64,000 bases of DNA from Streptomyces alboniger (GCF_008704395.1 NZ_CP023695.1:7130001-7194000); one strand, 5' to 3'. Shown: positions 50,478 through 59,074, counted from the first letter of the stretch. Program-made: numbers and translations. The notes: generated by a model from the sequence alone, not told the origin.

Positions 50478-50897
50478 GTGAACGACACACCCAACCCGGC
50501 CTCCCCCGCTTCCCGGCCCGACTCCCCAGACGTGGTGCAAGTCGTGCTCGGCGAGTGCTCGGCGGCCGACGCGGACACCGTATTCACCGTGCTGCGCGAC
50601 CACTTCCCGTCCGACCGCGGAGACGACGCGCCGAGCCAGACGGGCAGCTCCGACCCCGCCGTCTGGACCGGCGCCTTCCGTGCCTCCCGCACCCCCGAAC
50701 CCGGTGCGGGCGTCCTGCTCGCGGGCTCCGTCACCGCCGATCTGCAAGGCGGCCCGGTAGCGGTGGAGCGGCTGCGCGCGGCACTCGATTCCGCGTTCGC
50801 CGTGACCGCCAAGGGCACAGTCTCCGGCGACCAGGAGATCCAGGTGCAGTTGCGCCTGACCGGCGCCGAGCACGGCGAGGCCCGCGAGCGAGCCTGA
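50478..50897 (+). CDS. Small hypothetical protein, 139 aa
   Basis: Starts at GTG 50478 with GGAGAGAG upstream. The central part VVQVVLGECSAADADTVFTVLRDHF and the C-terminal AVTAKGTVSGDQEIQVQLRLTG suggest an alpha/beta fold with no membrane segment. The pattern resembles streptomycete proteins of unknown function found near F420-dependent enzymes, but I cannot name a family. It is probably the second gene of a unit with the LLM oxidoreductase. Confidence 0.6.
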   Translation: MNDTPNPASPASRPDSPDVVQVVLGECSAADADTVFTVLRDHFPSDRGDDAPSQTGSSDPAVWTGAFRASRTPEPGAGVLLAGSVTADLQGGPVAVERLRAALDSAFAVTAKGTVSGDQEIQVQLRLTGAEHGEARERA

Positions 50898-51058
50898 GCG
50901 GCCGCGGCCCGATCGGACGCACCCCCGCGTGTCGGACGCGGGGGTGCCGCTCGTCGCGGCGGCGTGCGGGCATCGTGGCGGAAGACGCTCGCACCCGCGC
51001 GGACTCGCGCCCGGTGCGTCAGTCCGTGAACCGGCGGCCGCGAAGGAGAGCAGAACGG

Positions 51059-51463
51059 GTGCGTGTGATCAGGTCGGGTCCGGTCGCGGTGGTGGTGCTC
51101 GCCGCACTGACCGCCTGCGGCGGCGTCGACGCACGGGAGACCGGCGCGGCCGGGGCAGCGTCCCGCTTCGTGGCGAGCCTGCGGGCGGCGGACACCACGC
51201 GCGGCTGCGCGGCGCTCGCCCCCGGAACCCGCGACGAACTGGAACAGTCCGCCGAACTGCCCTGCGTGCGAGCCCTGCCCGAGGTGGGCCTGCAACCGGG
51301 GCAGAAGGTGCGTACCGTCAATGTGTACGGGCACCAGGCACGCGTCGTGACCGACCGGGACACGCTCTTCCTGTCGGCGTTCCCCGGCGGCTGGAAGATC
51401 ACGGCCGCGGGCTGCACCGCGCGTCCCGAGAAGCCGTACCAGTGTCTGATCAAGGGCGGTTGA
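51059..51463 (+). CDS. Small lipoprotein, unknown function
   Basis: A 134-residue precursor starting at GTG 51059 after AAGGAG. The signal peptide ends in the lipobox LTACGG, giving a lipid-anchored protein. The mature domain contains ASRFVASLRAADTTRGCAAL and ends FPGGWKITAAGCTARPEKPYQCLIKGG, with four cysteines. The pattern resembles small NTF2/DUF4878-like domains of secreted actinobacterial lipoproteins. Two genes for small membrane proteins follow at once. Confidence 0.75.
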   Translation: MRVIRSGPVAVVVLAALTACGGVDARETGAAGAASRFVASLRAADTTRGCAALAPGTRDELEQSAELPCVRALPEVGLQPGQKVRTVNVYGHQARVVTDRDTLFLSAFPGGWKITAAGCTARPEKPYQCLIKGG

Positions 51464-51466
51464 CGG

Positions 51467-51550
51467 ATGCGGACCTTGTTCACGGTGTACCTCGTGATGG
51501 TGGCCGGAGGGCTCGCCTACTGCATGGCGCTGGGGCTGATGCAGCGGTGA
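51467..51550 (+). CDS. 27-residue membrane peptide
   Basis: ATG 51467 lies 4 nt after the stop of the lipoprotein gene. The peptide MRTLFTVYLVMVAGGLAYCM plus seven residues is one hydrophobic helix. Its TGA overlaps the GTG start of the next gene (GTGA), so it is positioned to be translated between two coupled genes. Such single-helix peptides can be subunits of membrane complexes. Support is purely positional. Confidence 0.5.
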   Translation: MRTLFTVYLVMVAGGLAYCMALGLMQR

Positions 51551-52230
51551 CCCGGGACCGGAGCTTTCTGCGCGACAACGGCCTGACGCTGGTGTTCGGC
51601 GCGGGCTTCCTCCTCTCCCTGGCCGGACAGGCGATCGCCGGGCACGCGGACTTCAACAACCAGCTGATCGCCGAGGACCTACAGCCGCTGAGCTTCGGCG
51701 GCTACCTGCTCAGCTCCGACTTCGCCGTGGACGTGACGGAGAACTGGCAGTCCGAGTACCTCCAGTTCTTCCTCTACATCTTCGGCACGGTCTGGCTGCT
51801 CCAGCGCGGTTCCCCCGAGTCCAAGCAACTCCACAAGGCGGGACCGGAGTCGGACGCGGAACAGAAGACCGGAAAGTACGCGAAGCCGGATTCGCCGCGC
51901 TGGGCGTCCGCCGGAGGGTCGCGTCAGGTCTGGTACTCCCGCTCGCTCGGCACCCTCATGTGCACCCTGTTCCTGCTCTCCTGGCTGGCGCAGTCCGTGA
52001 CCGGCGTAGCCGCGTACAACGAACAGCACCTGCGTGAACTCCAGGCGCCCATCAGCTGGTTCGAGTACCTGGGCGCCGCCGACTTCTGGGCCCGCACCCT
52101 CCAGAACTGGCAGTCCGAGCTGCTCGCCGTCGGGTCGATGGCCATCTTCTCCGTCTATCTGCGCCAGCGCGGCTCACCCGAGTCGAAGCCGGTGGGCTCC
52201 TCTCACGAGGCGACCGGCGTCGAGGGCTGA
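51547..52230 (+). CDS. DUF6766-like membrane protein with internal duplication
   Basis: A 227-residue membrane protein starting at GTG 51547, coupled to the 27-residue peptide. Two halves repeat the same plan: helix, conserved NWQSE, helix, then QRGSPESK. NWQSEYLQFFLYIFGTVWLL is followed by LQRGSPESK in the first half, and NWQSELLAVGSMAIFSVYL by RQRGSPESK in the second. About four helices are predicted, with a charged central loop (GPESDAEQKTGKYAKPD). The family has no known function; its gene order suggests a surface complex with the lipoprotein. Confidence 0.8.
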   Translation: MTRDRSFLRDNGLTLVFGAGFLLSLAGQAIAGHADFNNQLIAEDLQPLSFGGYLLSSDFAVDVTENWQSEYLQFFLYIFGTVWLLQRGSPESKQLHKAGPESDAEQKTGKYAKPDSPRWASAGGSRQVWYSRSLGTLMCTLFLLSWLAQSVTGVAAYNEQHLRELQAPISWFEYLGAADFWARTLQNWQSELLAVGSMAIFSVYLRQRGSPESKPVGSSHEATGVEG

Positions 52231-53255
52231 GTCGATGGCTGAGGGGCCAAGGGCTCGCGCAGCGCACTGCGGCCCTGCCGCCAGGCGGCCAGCAGCCGTG
52301 TTCCGAGGCGGTCCTCCAGGAACCCGGTGGCCTCGACGCCGAAGGCCACATCGGCGTCGAGCGCCGGCTCGGCGGCCAGGAGCCCGCCGACGACATCCCG
52401 GCGCACCACCTGCTCGTGCACGGCGTCCGCCTCCACGTGTTCGTCGTAGAACCGCTGGGCGGCGGGTCCCGCGCCGGTACGGCGCAGCGCCGCAGCGAGC
52501 CGGCGCGAGCCGGGCGACGAGGTCACCTCCACGGACGCGAAGTGGCCGACCAGCGCGCCGCGGAGCGCGCGGTGCAGACCGAACAGCGACATGAGGTTGA
52601 CGGGGGCGAGGGCCTCGGCGGGGGCCGCGTCGGCGTAGTGGCCGTAGGCCGTCTCAAGACCCAGGTCCGCCATGAGGTCGGCGAAAAGGCGGGCGTGGAT
52701 CTCCTCGGCCCGTCCGGCACCGAACTCGTCGAACTCGATGGCCACCATCGCCGCCTTGGCCCGGCCGTGCAGCCGCGGGATGACCCACGCGTGCGGGTCG
52801 GCCTCCTTGAGGTGGTAGAGGGAGCGCAGTGCCGCGTACTCCCTGAGCTGCCACAGCTCCCCGTCGCGCTGGAGGTGGTGGCTGACGCTCGTATCGTCGT
52901 GCCCGACGGGCTCCACCAGCAGCGCGGCCAGTGCCTGTTCGGCGCTCGCGCCCGAAGGCACGTCGGCCCGCAGGGCGCTCAGGAACCGCTGCTCCAAGGC
53001 GTGCCGCAGGCCCAGCAGTTCCGGGTCCCACTCCCGTTCGTCGGCCACACCTCGAAAGCCCTGGTAGTGGAGTTCGTACAGGACGTAGAGAGCGAGCTGG
53101 AGGTCTTCGCCGTACGGGTCCGCGCTCGCCACCCCCTGCGCGAGAGCCGCGATGGGCTCGTCGCGCAGCAGCGCGGCGACCACGCCGCAGGACAGCTCAC
53201 CGCGGCATGCGGGGAGTTCGGGGCTGTGCAGGCGTGATTCGACGGGGGCCGTCAT
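52203..53255 (-). CDS. Iron-containing redox enzyme (haem-oxygenase-like diiron fold)
   Basis: A 350-residue protein of the HDO-like family annotated as iron-containing redox enzymes. The fold is all-helical, with candidate metal ligands in AALYVLYELHYQGF-like helix one (ALYVLYELHYQGF), FDEFGAGRAEEIHARLF and FYDEHVEADAVHEQVV. The E...H pairs with a later DxxxH/E match the two-iron or one-iron sites of this fold. Such enzymes catalyse N-oxygenation, desaturation or C-C cleavage. Its ATG overlaps the CDGSH gene stop, so iron-sulfur and diiron proteins are co-translated. It overlaps the convergent DUF6766-like gene by 28 bp. Confidence 0.83.
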   Translation of the reverse strand: MTAPVESRLHSPELPACRGELSCGVVAALLRDEPIAALAQGVASADPYGEDLQLALYVLYELHYQGFRGVADEREWDPELLGLRHALEQRFLSALRADVPSGASAEQALAALLVEPVGHDDTSVSHHLQRDGELWQLREYAALRSLYHLKEADPHAWVIPRLHGRAKAAMVAIEFDEFGAGRAEEIHARLFADLMADLGLETAYGHYADAAPAEALAPVNLMSLFGLHRALRGALVGHFASVEVTSSPGSRRLAAALRRTGAGPAAQRFYDEHVEADAVHEQVVRRDVVGGLLAAEPALDADVAFGVEATGFLEDRLGTRLLAAWRQGRSALREPLAPQPSTQPSTPVAS

Positions 53256-53503
53256 GAGGTGGGGTCCGTTTCGCGGGAGTCCGTGGTGCGCGTACGCCCG
53301 CCGTCGGGCCTGACCCGGCGGCGGTGGCTGGTGTCGCACCACGGATACGTACGGCTGCGGCGGCAGGTGCAGATCGCGACCGTGAAGCGCCGCGAAGCGA
53401 AGACGGTGCCGTCGTCGCCGACCACCTCGACCGGGCCTTCCACCAGCAGGGGCCCGTCGGGGTCGACCGTGACGCGGCGGGGACGGTCAGCGGAGTACGG
53501 CAC
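53252..53503 (-). CDS. CDGSH iron-sulfur domain protein (mitoNEET-like)
   Basis: An 83-residue protein starting at GTG 53503, inside the end of the methyltransferase gene. The cluster motif is complete: Cys45, Cys47, Cys56 and His60 in ICTCRRSRTYPWCDTSH, the 3Cys-1His [2Fe-2S] site of CDGSH proteins (here CDTSH). The N-terminal strand GPLLVEGPVEVVGDDGTVF is also typical. It could store or deliver clusters or electrons, most plausibly to the downstream diiron-type enzyme. It overlaps the gene on each side. Confidence 0.93.
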   Translation of the reverse strand: MPYSADRPRRVTVDPDGPLLVEGPVEVVGDDGTVFASRRFTVAICTCRRSRTYPWCDTSHRRRVRPDGGRTRTTDSRETDPTS

Positions 53504-54182
53504 GGATGACCACCAGTTCCTCGTGGGTGTCGTCGTCGCCGAGGAGGTTGCGCCGGCGCAGCCATGCCCGGCGGGAGCGCAGGACGGGCCCGAACGGGAT
53601 GAACCGCCTGTCGGTGACCTTGGCGTCGAGACCCAGCCAGGTGAGCCGGCCGAGTGTGGCGTCCACACCGCACAGCGCAGAGTGCACCATCAGCAGGACA
53701 CCGCCCGGACGCAGGGCCTGGGGGGCCGCGTCACAGACACGGTCCACGACCGCCCGCCCGGCCGGACCGCCGTCCCACGCCCGCGCCGCGCCGCGCCGGG
53801 GGAGCAGGGGGGAAGGAGAGGGCACATACGGCGGATTGCTGACCACCAGGTCGTAGGGGCCCTTCGGGGCCGCCGCGGCCAGATCGCCGTGGCGCACGGT
53901 CACCGACTGCCCGGCCAGGCGTGCGTTGAGGCGGGCGGTCAGCACGGCCCGCCAGGAGATGTCCACGGCCGCCACCCGGGCCCCGCGCCGCGCCGCCGCG
54001 ACGGCCAGCGCTCCCGTGCCGGTCCCGAGGTCCAGGACCGACGTGCCGGGGCCGATGGCCTCGCGGTGCAGGGCGCGGGTCAGGAGTTCGGTGTCGTGCT
54101 GCGGGGCGTAGACGCCCGGCAGGGCGAGCAGATGGGCCGGGCGGACCGGCGGCGGTGTCGACGTCCGCGTCTGCGTGGTCAT
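53487..54182 (-). CDS. HemK2/MTQ2-like class I SAM-dependent methyltransferase
   Basis: A 231-residue Rossmann methyltransferase. Motif I is VLDLGTGTGALAVAAARRG, VAAVDISWRAVLTARLNARL follows, and the catalytic NPPY is in YDLVVSNPPYVPSP, the signature of N5-glutamine or N6-adenine methyltransferases such as PrmC/HemK. It lacks the N-terminal helical domain of PrmC and is closer in size to the HemK2 group. The substrate is unknown. It is the first gene of a three-gene operon with overlaps of 17 and 4 nt. Confidence 0.88.
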   Translation of the reverse strand: MTTQTRTSTPPPVRPAHLLALPGVYAPQHDTELLTRALHREAIGPGTSVLDLGTGTGALAVAAARRGARVAAVDISWRAVLTARLNARLAGQSVTVRHGDLAAAAPKGPYDLVVSNPPYVPSPSPLLPRRGAARAWDGGPAGRAVVDRVCDAAPQALRPGGVLLMVHSALCGVDATLGRLTWLGLDAKVTDRRFIPFGPVLRSRRAWLRRRNLLGDDDTHEELVVIRAVLR

Positions 54183-54382
54183 GCGGCATCTCCCGTCTGT
54201 GGGAACTCCACGAGGGGCGCTCCTCCTTCCACGGTCCGCCGGTTCGCCACCGGTCACCACTTGAGGCGTCACGGGTGGTGACTTGTCACGAACTGTGCGG
54301 ATAGTTTCCTGCGTTTCTCCTGACACTGGGTGCCCGGGCGGCACTGATCCACACCTGGCGCGGTCGGATGTGCGGACGACGC

Positions 54383-54925
54383 TCAGTCCGCCGACGTGTG
54401 GCGGTGCCTCGCCCAGGCGGGCAGCGCGAACCAGAACAGCACGTACCAGGCGACGACACCGGAGACCAGCCAGGGCACCACGGAGTTGTCGGTGGCGACC
54501 CGCAGCACCAGGGTCAGCGCGGACGTCAGGGTGGCGAGGAGCAGGATCAGGCCGATGAAGGTCAGACGGGACGCCCACACCACTGCCTGCGGCTTGATCC
54601 GGCGCCCGGAGACGATGCGGTGGAAGGAGACGGGGCCGATGAGGGCGCCCGTGGTGGTCGAGCCGAGGATCACCGTCACGATGTAGATCATCCGGTCGGT
54701 GTCGCCCAGCTCCTGGAAGTGTGGTGTGAACACCACGGTGAGGAGGAAGCCGAACAGGATCTGTACGCCGGTCTGTGCCACCCGTACTTCCTGGATCAGC
54801 TCGGTCCACTGGCGGTCGGCGCGCTCGCTCTCCGTCTCGCGGCGACCGTCGTCTCCGTGCCCGGCCCCGGGCTCCTCATCACACTCACTGTTCGACGCGT
54901 TCACGACACCGAGTCTGCCCAGCAT
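54383..54925 (-). CDS. DUF6328-like four-helix membrane protein
   Basis: A 180-residue protein. After a hydrophilic N-terminus comes TELIQEVRVAQTGVQILFGFLLTVVF, then four helices (IVTVILGSTTTGALIGPVSF, TFIGLILLLATLTSALTLVL, LVSGVVAWYVLFWFALPAW). The ELxQExRVxQTGVQxLFGFLL block is characteristic of DUF6328 proteins, whose function is unknown. It is monocistronic and diverges from the DUF5133 gene. Confidence 0.85.
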   Translation of the reverse strand: MLGRLGVVNASNSECDEEPGAGHGDDGRRETESERADRQWTELIQEVRVAQTGVQILFGFLLTVVFTPHFQELGDTDRMIYIVTVILGSTTTGALIGPVSFHRIVSGRRIKPQAVVWASRLTFIGLILLLATLTSALTLVLRVATDNSVVPWLVSGVVAWYVLFWFALPAWARHRHTSAD

Positions 54926-55040
54926 TCACACAAACAACAATCCGAGTGATCACCCGCGCCGCGCAGATGATCGTGGTGCGGGTGATTCGACCGGATGATG
55001 CCGGGCAGACGGGTCGCTGAAAGAACGTTGTACCCCACAC

Positions 55041-55283
55041 ATGAGGGAGGGCCCCGTGCTGCTGGCACACCCCGCCGTGCTGGAAGACCTGGTCGAGCGC
55101 TACAAGGCCTTGGCGGTGCTGCGCGCCGACCAGGGAAGCGCCGCAGCCCGCCAGGAGTTCGAGGACATCGCGTACAGCCTGTGCGTGGCCACCGGCACCA
55201 GCGATGTCGACGCGGCGCTGGTGGCCGCCAGCCATCGGCTGCCGGGGGCCAGGGTCACGGACGACTCGCTGCTGTCCGCCTGA
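55041..55283 (+). CDS. DUF5133 domain protein
   Basis: An 80-residue protein. MLLAHPAVL-type N-terminus (here VLLAHPAVLEDLVERYKAL), then QEFEDIAYSLCVATGTSDVDAALVAA. This matches the streptomycete-specific DUF5133 family. It is probably helical and cytoplasmic, with unknown function. An in-frame GTG (55056) would give the more usual VLLAHPAVLE start. Confidence 0.82.
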   Translation: MREGPVLLAHPAVLEDLVERYKALAVLRADQGSAAARQEFEDIAYSLCVATGTSDVDAALVAASHRLPGARVTDDSLLSA

Positions 55284-55325
55284 GCCGCTCCGTCCGCCGG
55301 CGTCCTTCTCTCCGTACGGCCCGGT

Positions 55326-56723
55326 CTACTCGGCCGGGCCGTACCAGACGGTCGTGGCGTTGCAGAACTCGCGGATGCCGTGTCCCGACAGCTCCCGTCC
55401 ATAGCCGGAGCGCTTGATGCCGCCGAAGGGCAGGCCGGGGTGGGAGGCCGTCATGCCGTTGAAGAAGACGCCGCCCGCCTGGAGGTCCCGTACGCAGCGC
55501 GCGATGTCGGCGTCGTCGCGGGTCCACACGTTCGAACTGAGGCCGAACGGCGTGTCGTTGGCGAGTGCCACCGCCTCGTCCAGGTCCGCCACGCGGTAGA
55601 GCGTGGCCACCGGGCCGAACGTCTCCTCGCGGTGGATCCGCATCCGCGGGGTGATGTCCGCGAGGACGGTGGGGGAGTAGTACCAGCCCCGTTCCTGCTC
55701 CTTGGGGCGCTGCCCGCCGCACAGCGCGGTCGCGCCGAGGCCCAGCGCGTCGTCGACGAGTTCCTCCAGATCGTCCCGCCCCTGCTCGCTGGAGAGCGGG
55801 CCGACGTCGGTCTCCTCGTTCAGTGGGTCGCCGACGGTCAACTCCCGCATCCCGGCGACGAATCGCTCCCGGAAGGCGTCGTAGACGTCGGTGTGCACGA
55901 TGAAGCGCTTGGCGGCGATGCAGGACTGTCCGTTGTTCTGCACGCGGGCGGTCACCGCGGTCCGGGCGGCGCGCTCCACGTCGGCGCTCGGCAGCACCAC
56001 GTACGGGTCGCTGCCGCCGAGTTCCAGGACGGTCTTCTTGATCTCGTCGCCCGCGACGGACGCCACCGAGCGGCCGGCGGGCTCGCTGCCGGTCAGCGTC
56101 GCGGCGGCCACCCGGTCGTCGCGCAGGATGGTCTCGACGGCGTCCGAGCCGACGAGCAGCGTCTGGAAGCAGCCCTCGGGGAATCCGGCCCGGCGGAAGA
56201 GGTCTTCCAGGTACAGGGCCGTCCTCGGCACGTTCGAGGCGTGCTTGAGCAGGCCGACGTTGCCCGCCATCAGAGCGGGTGCGGCGAAGCGCACGACCTG
56301 CCAGAGCGGGAAATTCCACGGCATCACGGCGAGCACCACGCCGAGCGGGCGGTAGTGGACGACGGCCCGGGACGCGCCGGAGTCCTCCACGTCGGCCTGC
56401 GCGGGGTGTTCGTCCGCGAGCAGTTCCTCCGCGTGCTCGGCGTACCACCGCATGGCCTTGACGCACTTGGCCGCCTCGGCCCTGGCCGCCTTGACGGGCT
56501 TGCCCATCTCCGTGGTCATGGTGCGGGCGACGTTTTCTGAGTCCTCCTCCAGGAGGTCGGCCGCGCGGCCGAGGAGCCGGGCGCGTTCCCCGAAGCCGGT
56601 GGTGCGGTAGCGGCCGTACGCGGCGTGGGCTGCCGCGATCCGGCGCTCGATCTCCGCGGGCGCGATCGGCTCGAAGGTCTCGAGCGTCTCACCGGTGGCG
56701 GGATTGACCGTGGCGATGGGCAT
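55326..56723 (-). CDS. NAD(P)-dependent aldehyde dehydrogenase, succinate-semialdehyde dehydrogenase-like
   Basis: A 465-residue ALDH-superfamily enzyme. NPATGETLETFEPIAP opens it. The NAD fold includes PWNFPLWQVVRFAAPALMAGN, the catalytic Glu is in VLELGGSDPYVVL, and the nucleophile Cys is in NNGQSCIAAKRF. REETFGPVATLYRV and GLPFGGIKRSGYGRELSGHGIREF complete the family signature. The pattern is closest to GabD/SSADH (succinate semialdehyde to succinate). No GABA transaminase is adjacent. Confidence 0.9.
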   Translation of the reverse strand: MPIATVNPATGETLETFEPIAPAEIERRIAAAHAAYGRYRTTGFGERARLLGRAADLLEEDSENVARTMTTEMGKPVKAARAEAAKCVKAMRWYAEHAEELLADEHPAQADVEDSGASRAVVHYRPLGVVLAVMPWNFPLWQVVRFAAPALMAGNVGLLKHASNVPRTALYLEDLFRRAGFPEGCFQTLLVGSDAVETILRDDRVAAATLTGSEPAGRSVASVAGDEIKKTVLELGGSDPYVVLPSADVERAARTAVTARVQNNGQSCIAAKRFIVHTDVYDAFRERFVAGMRELTVGDPLNEETDVGPLSSEQGRDDLEELVDDALGLGATALCGGQRPKEQERGWYYSPTVLADITPRMRIHREETFGPVATLYRVADLDEAVALANDTPFGLSSNVWTRDDADIARCVRDLQAGGVFFNGMTASHPGLPFGGIKRSGYGRELSGHGIREFCNATTVWYGPAE

Positions 56724-56836
56724 GCCGTTCCTCCTCGGGACGCCTGGCGCGGCCGGGGTCGTGTGGTGGAGCGGGGTGGCCGGCCTGCCGCCGTTCCACC
56801 CTAGGTCGGCGCATGCCCGGGGGCATGCGGAGAGGC

Positions 56837-56879
56837 GGAGCGCGCCGCCCGCGGGGGGACGGCGCGGGCGGCGCGCTCC
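56837..56879 (-). terminator. Large hairpin between the CBS and aldehyde dehydrogenase genes
   Basis: A perfect 17-bp stem (56837-56853 with 56863-56879) around a 9-nt loop. It lies 16 nt downstream of the CBS gene stop on the minus strand. Confidence 0.7.
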
Positions 56880-56895
56880 GGCCGACGGTGGGCCG

Positions 56896-57312
56896 TCAGT
56901 CGGTGGACAGGGCCTCCAGGAGCTGTCCGGCCTTGGGGTCGGAGAGCGCGCGGGCCGCGTCGGCGAGCGCCACCATGCCCACCAGGGAGTGCCCGTCGAT
57001 CACGGGCAGGCGGCGGACCTTGTGGCTCGTCAGGGTCGCGAAGATCTCGTCGACGCCGTCGTCCGCGCCGATCGTCACGGCCTCGCTCTGCGCCAGCTCA
57101 CCCACGAGCACCTTGGACGGGTCCTTGCCCTTGCCGAGGACCTTCACCACGATGTCGCGGTCGGTGATCACGCCCTTGAGGCGGTTGTCGGTGCCGCAGA
57201 TGGGCAGCGCCCCGACGTCGAGTTCCGTGAGCTTGGCGGCCGCCTGCATGACGGTCTCCTCGGCTCCGGCACATTCGGCGCCCGGAGTCATGATGTCGCG
57301 TGCGGTGGTCAC
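56896..57312 (-). CDS. CBS-domain pair protein
   Basis: A 138-residue protein made only of two CBS motifs. The first is ARDIMTPGAECAGAEETVMQAAAKL with IVVKVLGKG; the second is AVTIGADDGVDEIFATLTSHKVRRLPV with LVGMVALADAARAL. Such pairs bind adenine nucleotides and act as energy sensors or hypoxia/stress proteins. GTG 57312 is preceded by AAGGAGG at 6 nt, a very strong ribosome binding site suggesting high expression. Confidence 0.92.
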   Translation of the reverse strand: MTTARDIMTPGAECAGAEETVMQAAAKLTELDVGALPICGTDNRLKGVITDRDIVVKVLGKGKDPSKVLVGELAQSEAVTIGADDGVDEIFATLTSHKVRRLPVIDGHSLVGMVALADAARALSDPKAGQLLEALSTD

Positions 57313-57410
57313 GTGAACCTCCTTGGCGGTCGATGGACGGTCCGGCCCGGTCGCCCCGGGCCGTCTCCACGCTCGGGTGCCCCGCACACAGGGACAAAAC
57401 ACCCGGCGGC

Positions 57411-57884
57411 TCACAGACCGAGGTCGGTGAGCCCGGGGTGGCCGTCGGGGCGGCGGCCGAGGGGCCAGTGGTACAGGCGGGCCGACTCCTGGATGGGCAG
57501 GTCGTTGATGCAGGCGTGGCGTGCGCGCATCAGGCCGTCGGCGTCGAACTCCCAGTTCTCGTTGCCGTACGAGCGGTACCACTGGCCGGAGTCGTCGTGC
57601 CACTCGTACGCGAAGCGCACCGCGATGCGGTGGTCGGTGTGCGCCCAGAGTTCCTTGACGAGCCGGTAGTCCAGCTCGCGGGCCCACTTGCGGGACAGGA
57701 ACGCAACGATGGCCTCGCGCCCGGCGACGAACTCCGCGCGGTTGCGCCAGCGGGAGTCCGCGCTGTAGGCGAGGGCCACCTTCCCGGGGTCACGGGTGTT
57801 CCAGCCGTCCTCGGCGAGGCGGACCTTCTCCATGGCCGACTCCCGGGTGAACGGCGGTACGGGGGGCCGGGTGGGCGTGGTCAT
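57411..57884 (-). CDS. NTF2-like (DUF1348/SnoaL-fold) protein
   Basis: A 157-residue protein. [70 protein letters not shown] and the terminal [19 protein letters not shown] match the DUF1348 branch of the nuclear transport factor 2 superfamily. The fold is a cone-shaped barrel with unknown ligand. It diverges from a TetR regulator across three shared palindromes and is very likely its target. Confidence 0.9.
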   Translation of the reverse strand: MTTPTRPPVPPFTRESAMEKVRLAEDGWNTRDPGKVALAYSADSRWRNRAEFVAGREAIVAFLSRKWARELDYRLVKELWAHTDHRIAVRFAYEWHDDSGQWYRSYGNENWEFDADGLMRARHACINDLPIQESARLYHWPLGRRPDGHPGLTDLGL

Positions 57885-57921
57885 GGGTTCCTCCAGGGGG
57901 TGAGGCGCGGGACGTCCGGGG

Positions 57922-58030
57922 GAGAACGTGCGTTCTCCGTCGAGTCTGGCCACCCTAGGAGAATGGACGTTCTCCCGCAACGCTGCCGCGGCGACCGGGT
58001 CCGTAGTAGGATCGGAGAACGTACGTTCTC
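57922..58030. promoter_or_regulatory. Three 16-bp palindromic operators in the NTF2/TetR divergent promoter
   Basis: GAGAACGTGCGTTCTC (57922-57937), GAGAATGGACGTTCTC (57959-57974) and GAGAACGTACGTTCTC (58015-58030). The last is a perfect palindrome. TAGGAT at 58007-58012, a likely -10 of the TetR gene, lies just before the third site, so a repressor bound there would block transcription start. Confidence 0.85.
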
Positions 58031-58055
58031 GTTTGCTCACCTGCACGGAGACTCG

Positions 58056-58607
58056 ATGGATCTCGCGGAAGCCGAAGCCAGGCTCCTCGACGCGGCGGAG
58101 GGGCTGTTCTACGAACGCGGCGTCCAGGTCGCCGGCATGGACCAGGTCCGTGCCGCGTCCGGTGTCTCGCTCAAGCGGCTCTATCAGGTCTTCCCGTCGA
58201 AATCGGAGCTGGTCAGGGCTTGCCTCGACCGGCGCGACCGCCGCTGGCGGGGCCGCCTCGCCGCCTACGTGGAAGGGCGGCCGCGGGGCGAGGAGCGTGT
58301 CCTCGCGGTGTACGACTGGCTGTACGAGTGGTTCACCGAACCGGACTTCCGGGGCTGTGCCTTCATCAACGCCTACGGAGAGCTGGGGGCGGTCGACCCC
58401 GCGGTCGCCGACGCCGTCAGGGCGCACAAGAGCGCCTTCCGTGACTACCTCGCCGGCCTGGCGGCCTCCGCAGGGGTCTCCGAGCGGACCGTCGGCCCGC
58501 TGGTCCTGCTCGCGGAAGGCGCCATGACGGCCGCCGCGATCTCCGGGTCGCCCGAACCGGCACGTCAAGCCCGGTGCGGTGCGCAGCAGTTGCTGGCCGC
58601 GTCGTAA
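58056..58607 (+). CDS. TetR-family transcriptional regulator
   Basis: A 183-residue regulator. The N-terminal HTH is [41 protein letters not shown] and [14 protein letters not shown]. The ligand domain contains [20 protein letters not shown], a motif of one TetR branch. Three copies of GAGAACGTNCGTTCTC lie upstream, making autorepression and control of the divergent NTF2-like gene probable. ATG 58056 follows GGAG. Confidence 0.92.
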   Translation: MDLAEAEARLLDAAEGLFYERGVQVAGMDQVRAASGVSLKRLYQVFPSKSELVRACLDRRDRRWRGRLAAYVEGRPRGEERVLAVYDWLYEWFTEPDFRGCAFINAYGELGAVDPAVADAVRAHKSAFRDYLAGLAASAGVSERTVGPLVLLAEGAMTAAAISGSPEPARQARCGAQQLLAAS

Positions 58608-58636
58608 GCTCCGACCTCTCGACATGAGGAGGGGCG

Positions 58637-59074
58637 ATGGCGAAGACGTATCGCATGAATGCCGGTACGCGCGTGATCAACCGCGTGTTCCACACGATGA
58701 CCCGGCTCGGGATCGGCAAGGGGTACCGGTACAACCTGACGGTCCGCGGCAGGAAGAGCGGCCGTTCGTACTCCACGCCGGTCGATGTGATGTCGGCCGG
58801 TGAGGAGCGCTGGCTCGTGGCGGCCTACGGGGTGAGCGACTGGGTGCGCAACGCGCGCGCCGCGGGAGAGGTGGGGCTCAGCAGGGGCGGCAGATCGCGG
58901 ACGCTCGGGGTGGTCGAGCTGGGGCCCGAGGAGAGTGTGCCGGTGCTGCGCCAGTACTGGCGTGAAGTGCCCGTCACCCGCGCCTACTTCGACGTGACCG
59001 CCGAGTCGTCGGACGAGGAGTTCGCCGCTGAGGTGGCGCGCCATCCGGTGTTCCGGCTGGTGCCGCGGGAGTGA
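58637..59074 (+). CDS. DDN-type F420-dependent nitroreductase-family protein
   Basis: A 145-residue split-beta-barrel protein. It has [49 protein letters not shown] and [13 protein letters not shown]. This is the pattern of the deazaflavin (F420)-dependent nitroreductase family (PF04075). It would reduce quinones or other electrophiles with F420H2. GAGGGGCG lies about 5 nt before ATG 58637. With the LLM enzyme at 49438 it is one of two F420 proteins in the window. Confidence 0.9.
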   Translation: MAKTYRMNAGTRVINRVFHTMTRLGIGKGYRYNLTVRGRKSGRSYSTPVDVMSAGEERWLVAAYGVSDWVRNARAAGEVGLSRGGRSRTLGVVELGPEESVPVLRQYWREVPVTRAYFDVTAESSDEEFAAEVARHPVFRLVPRE

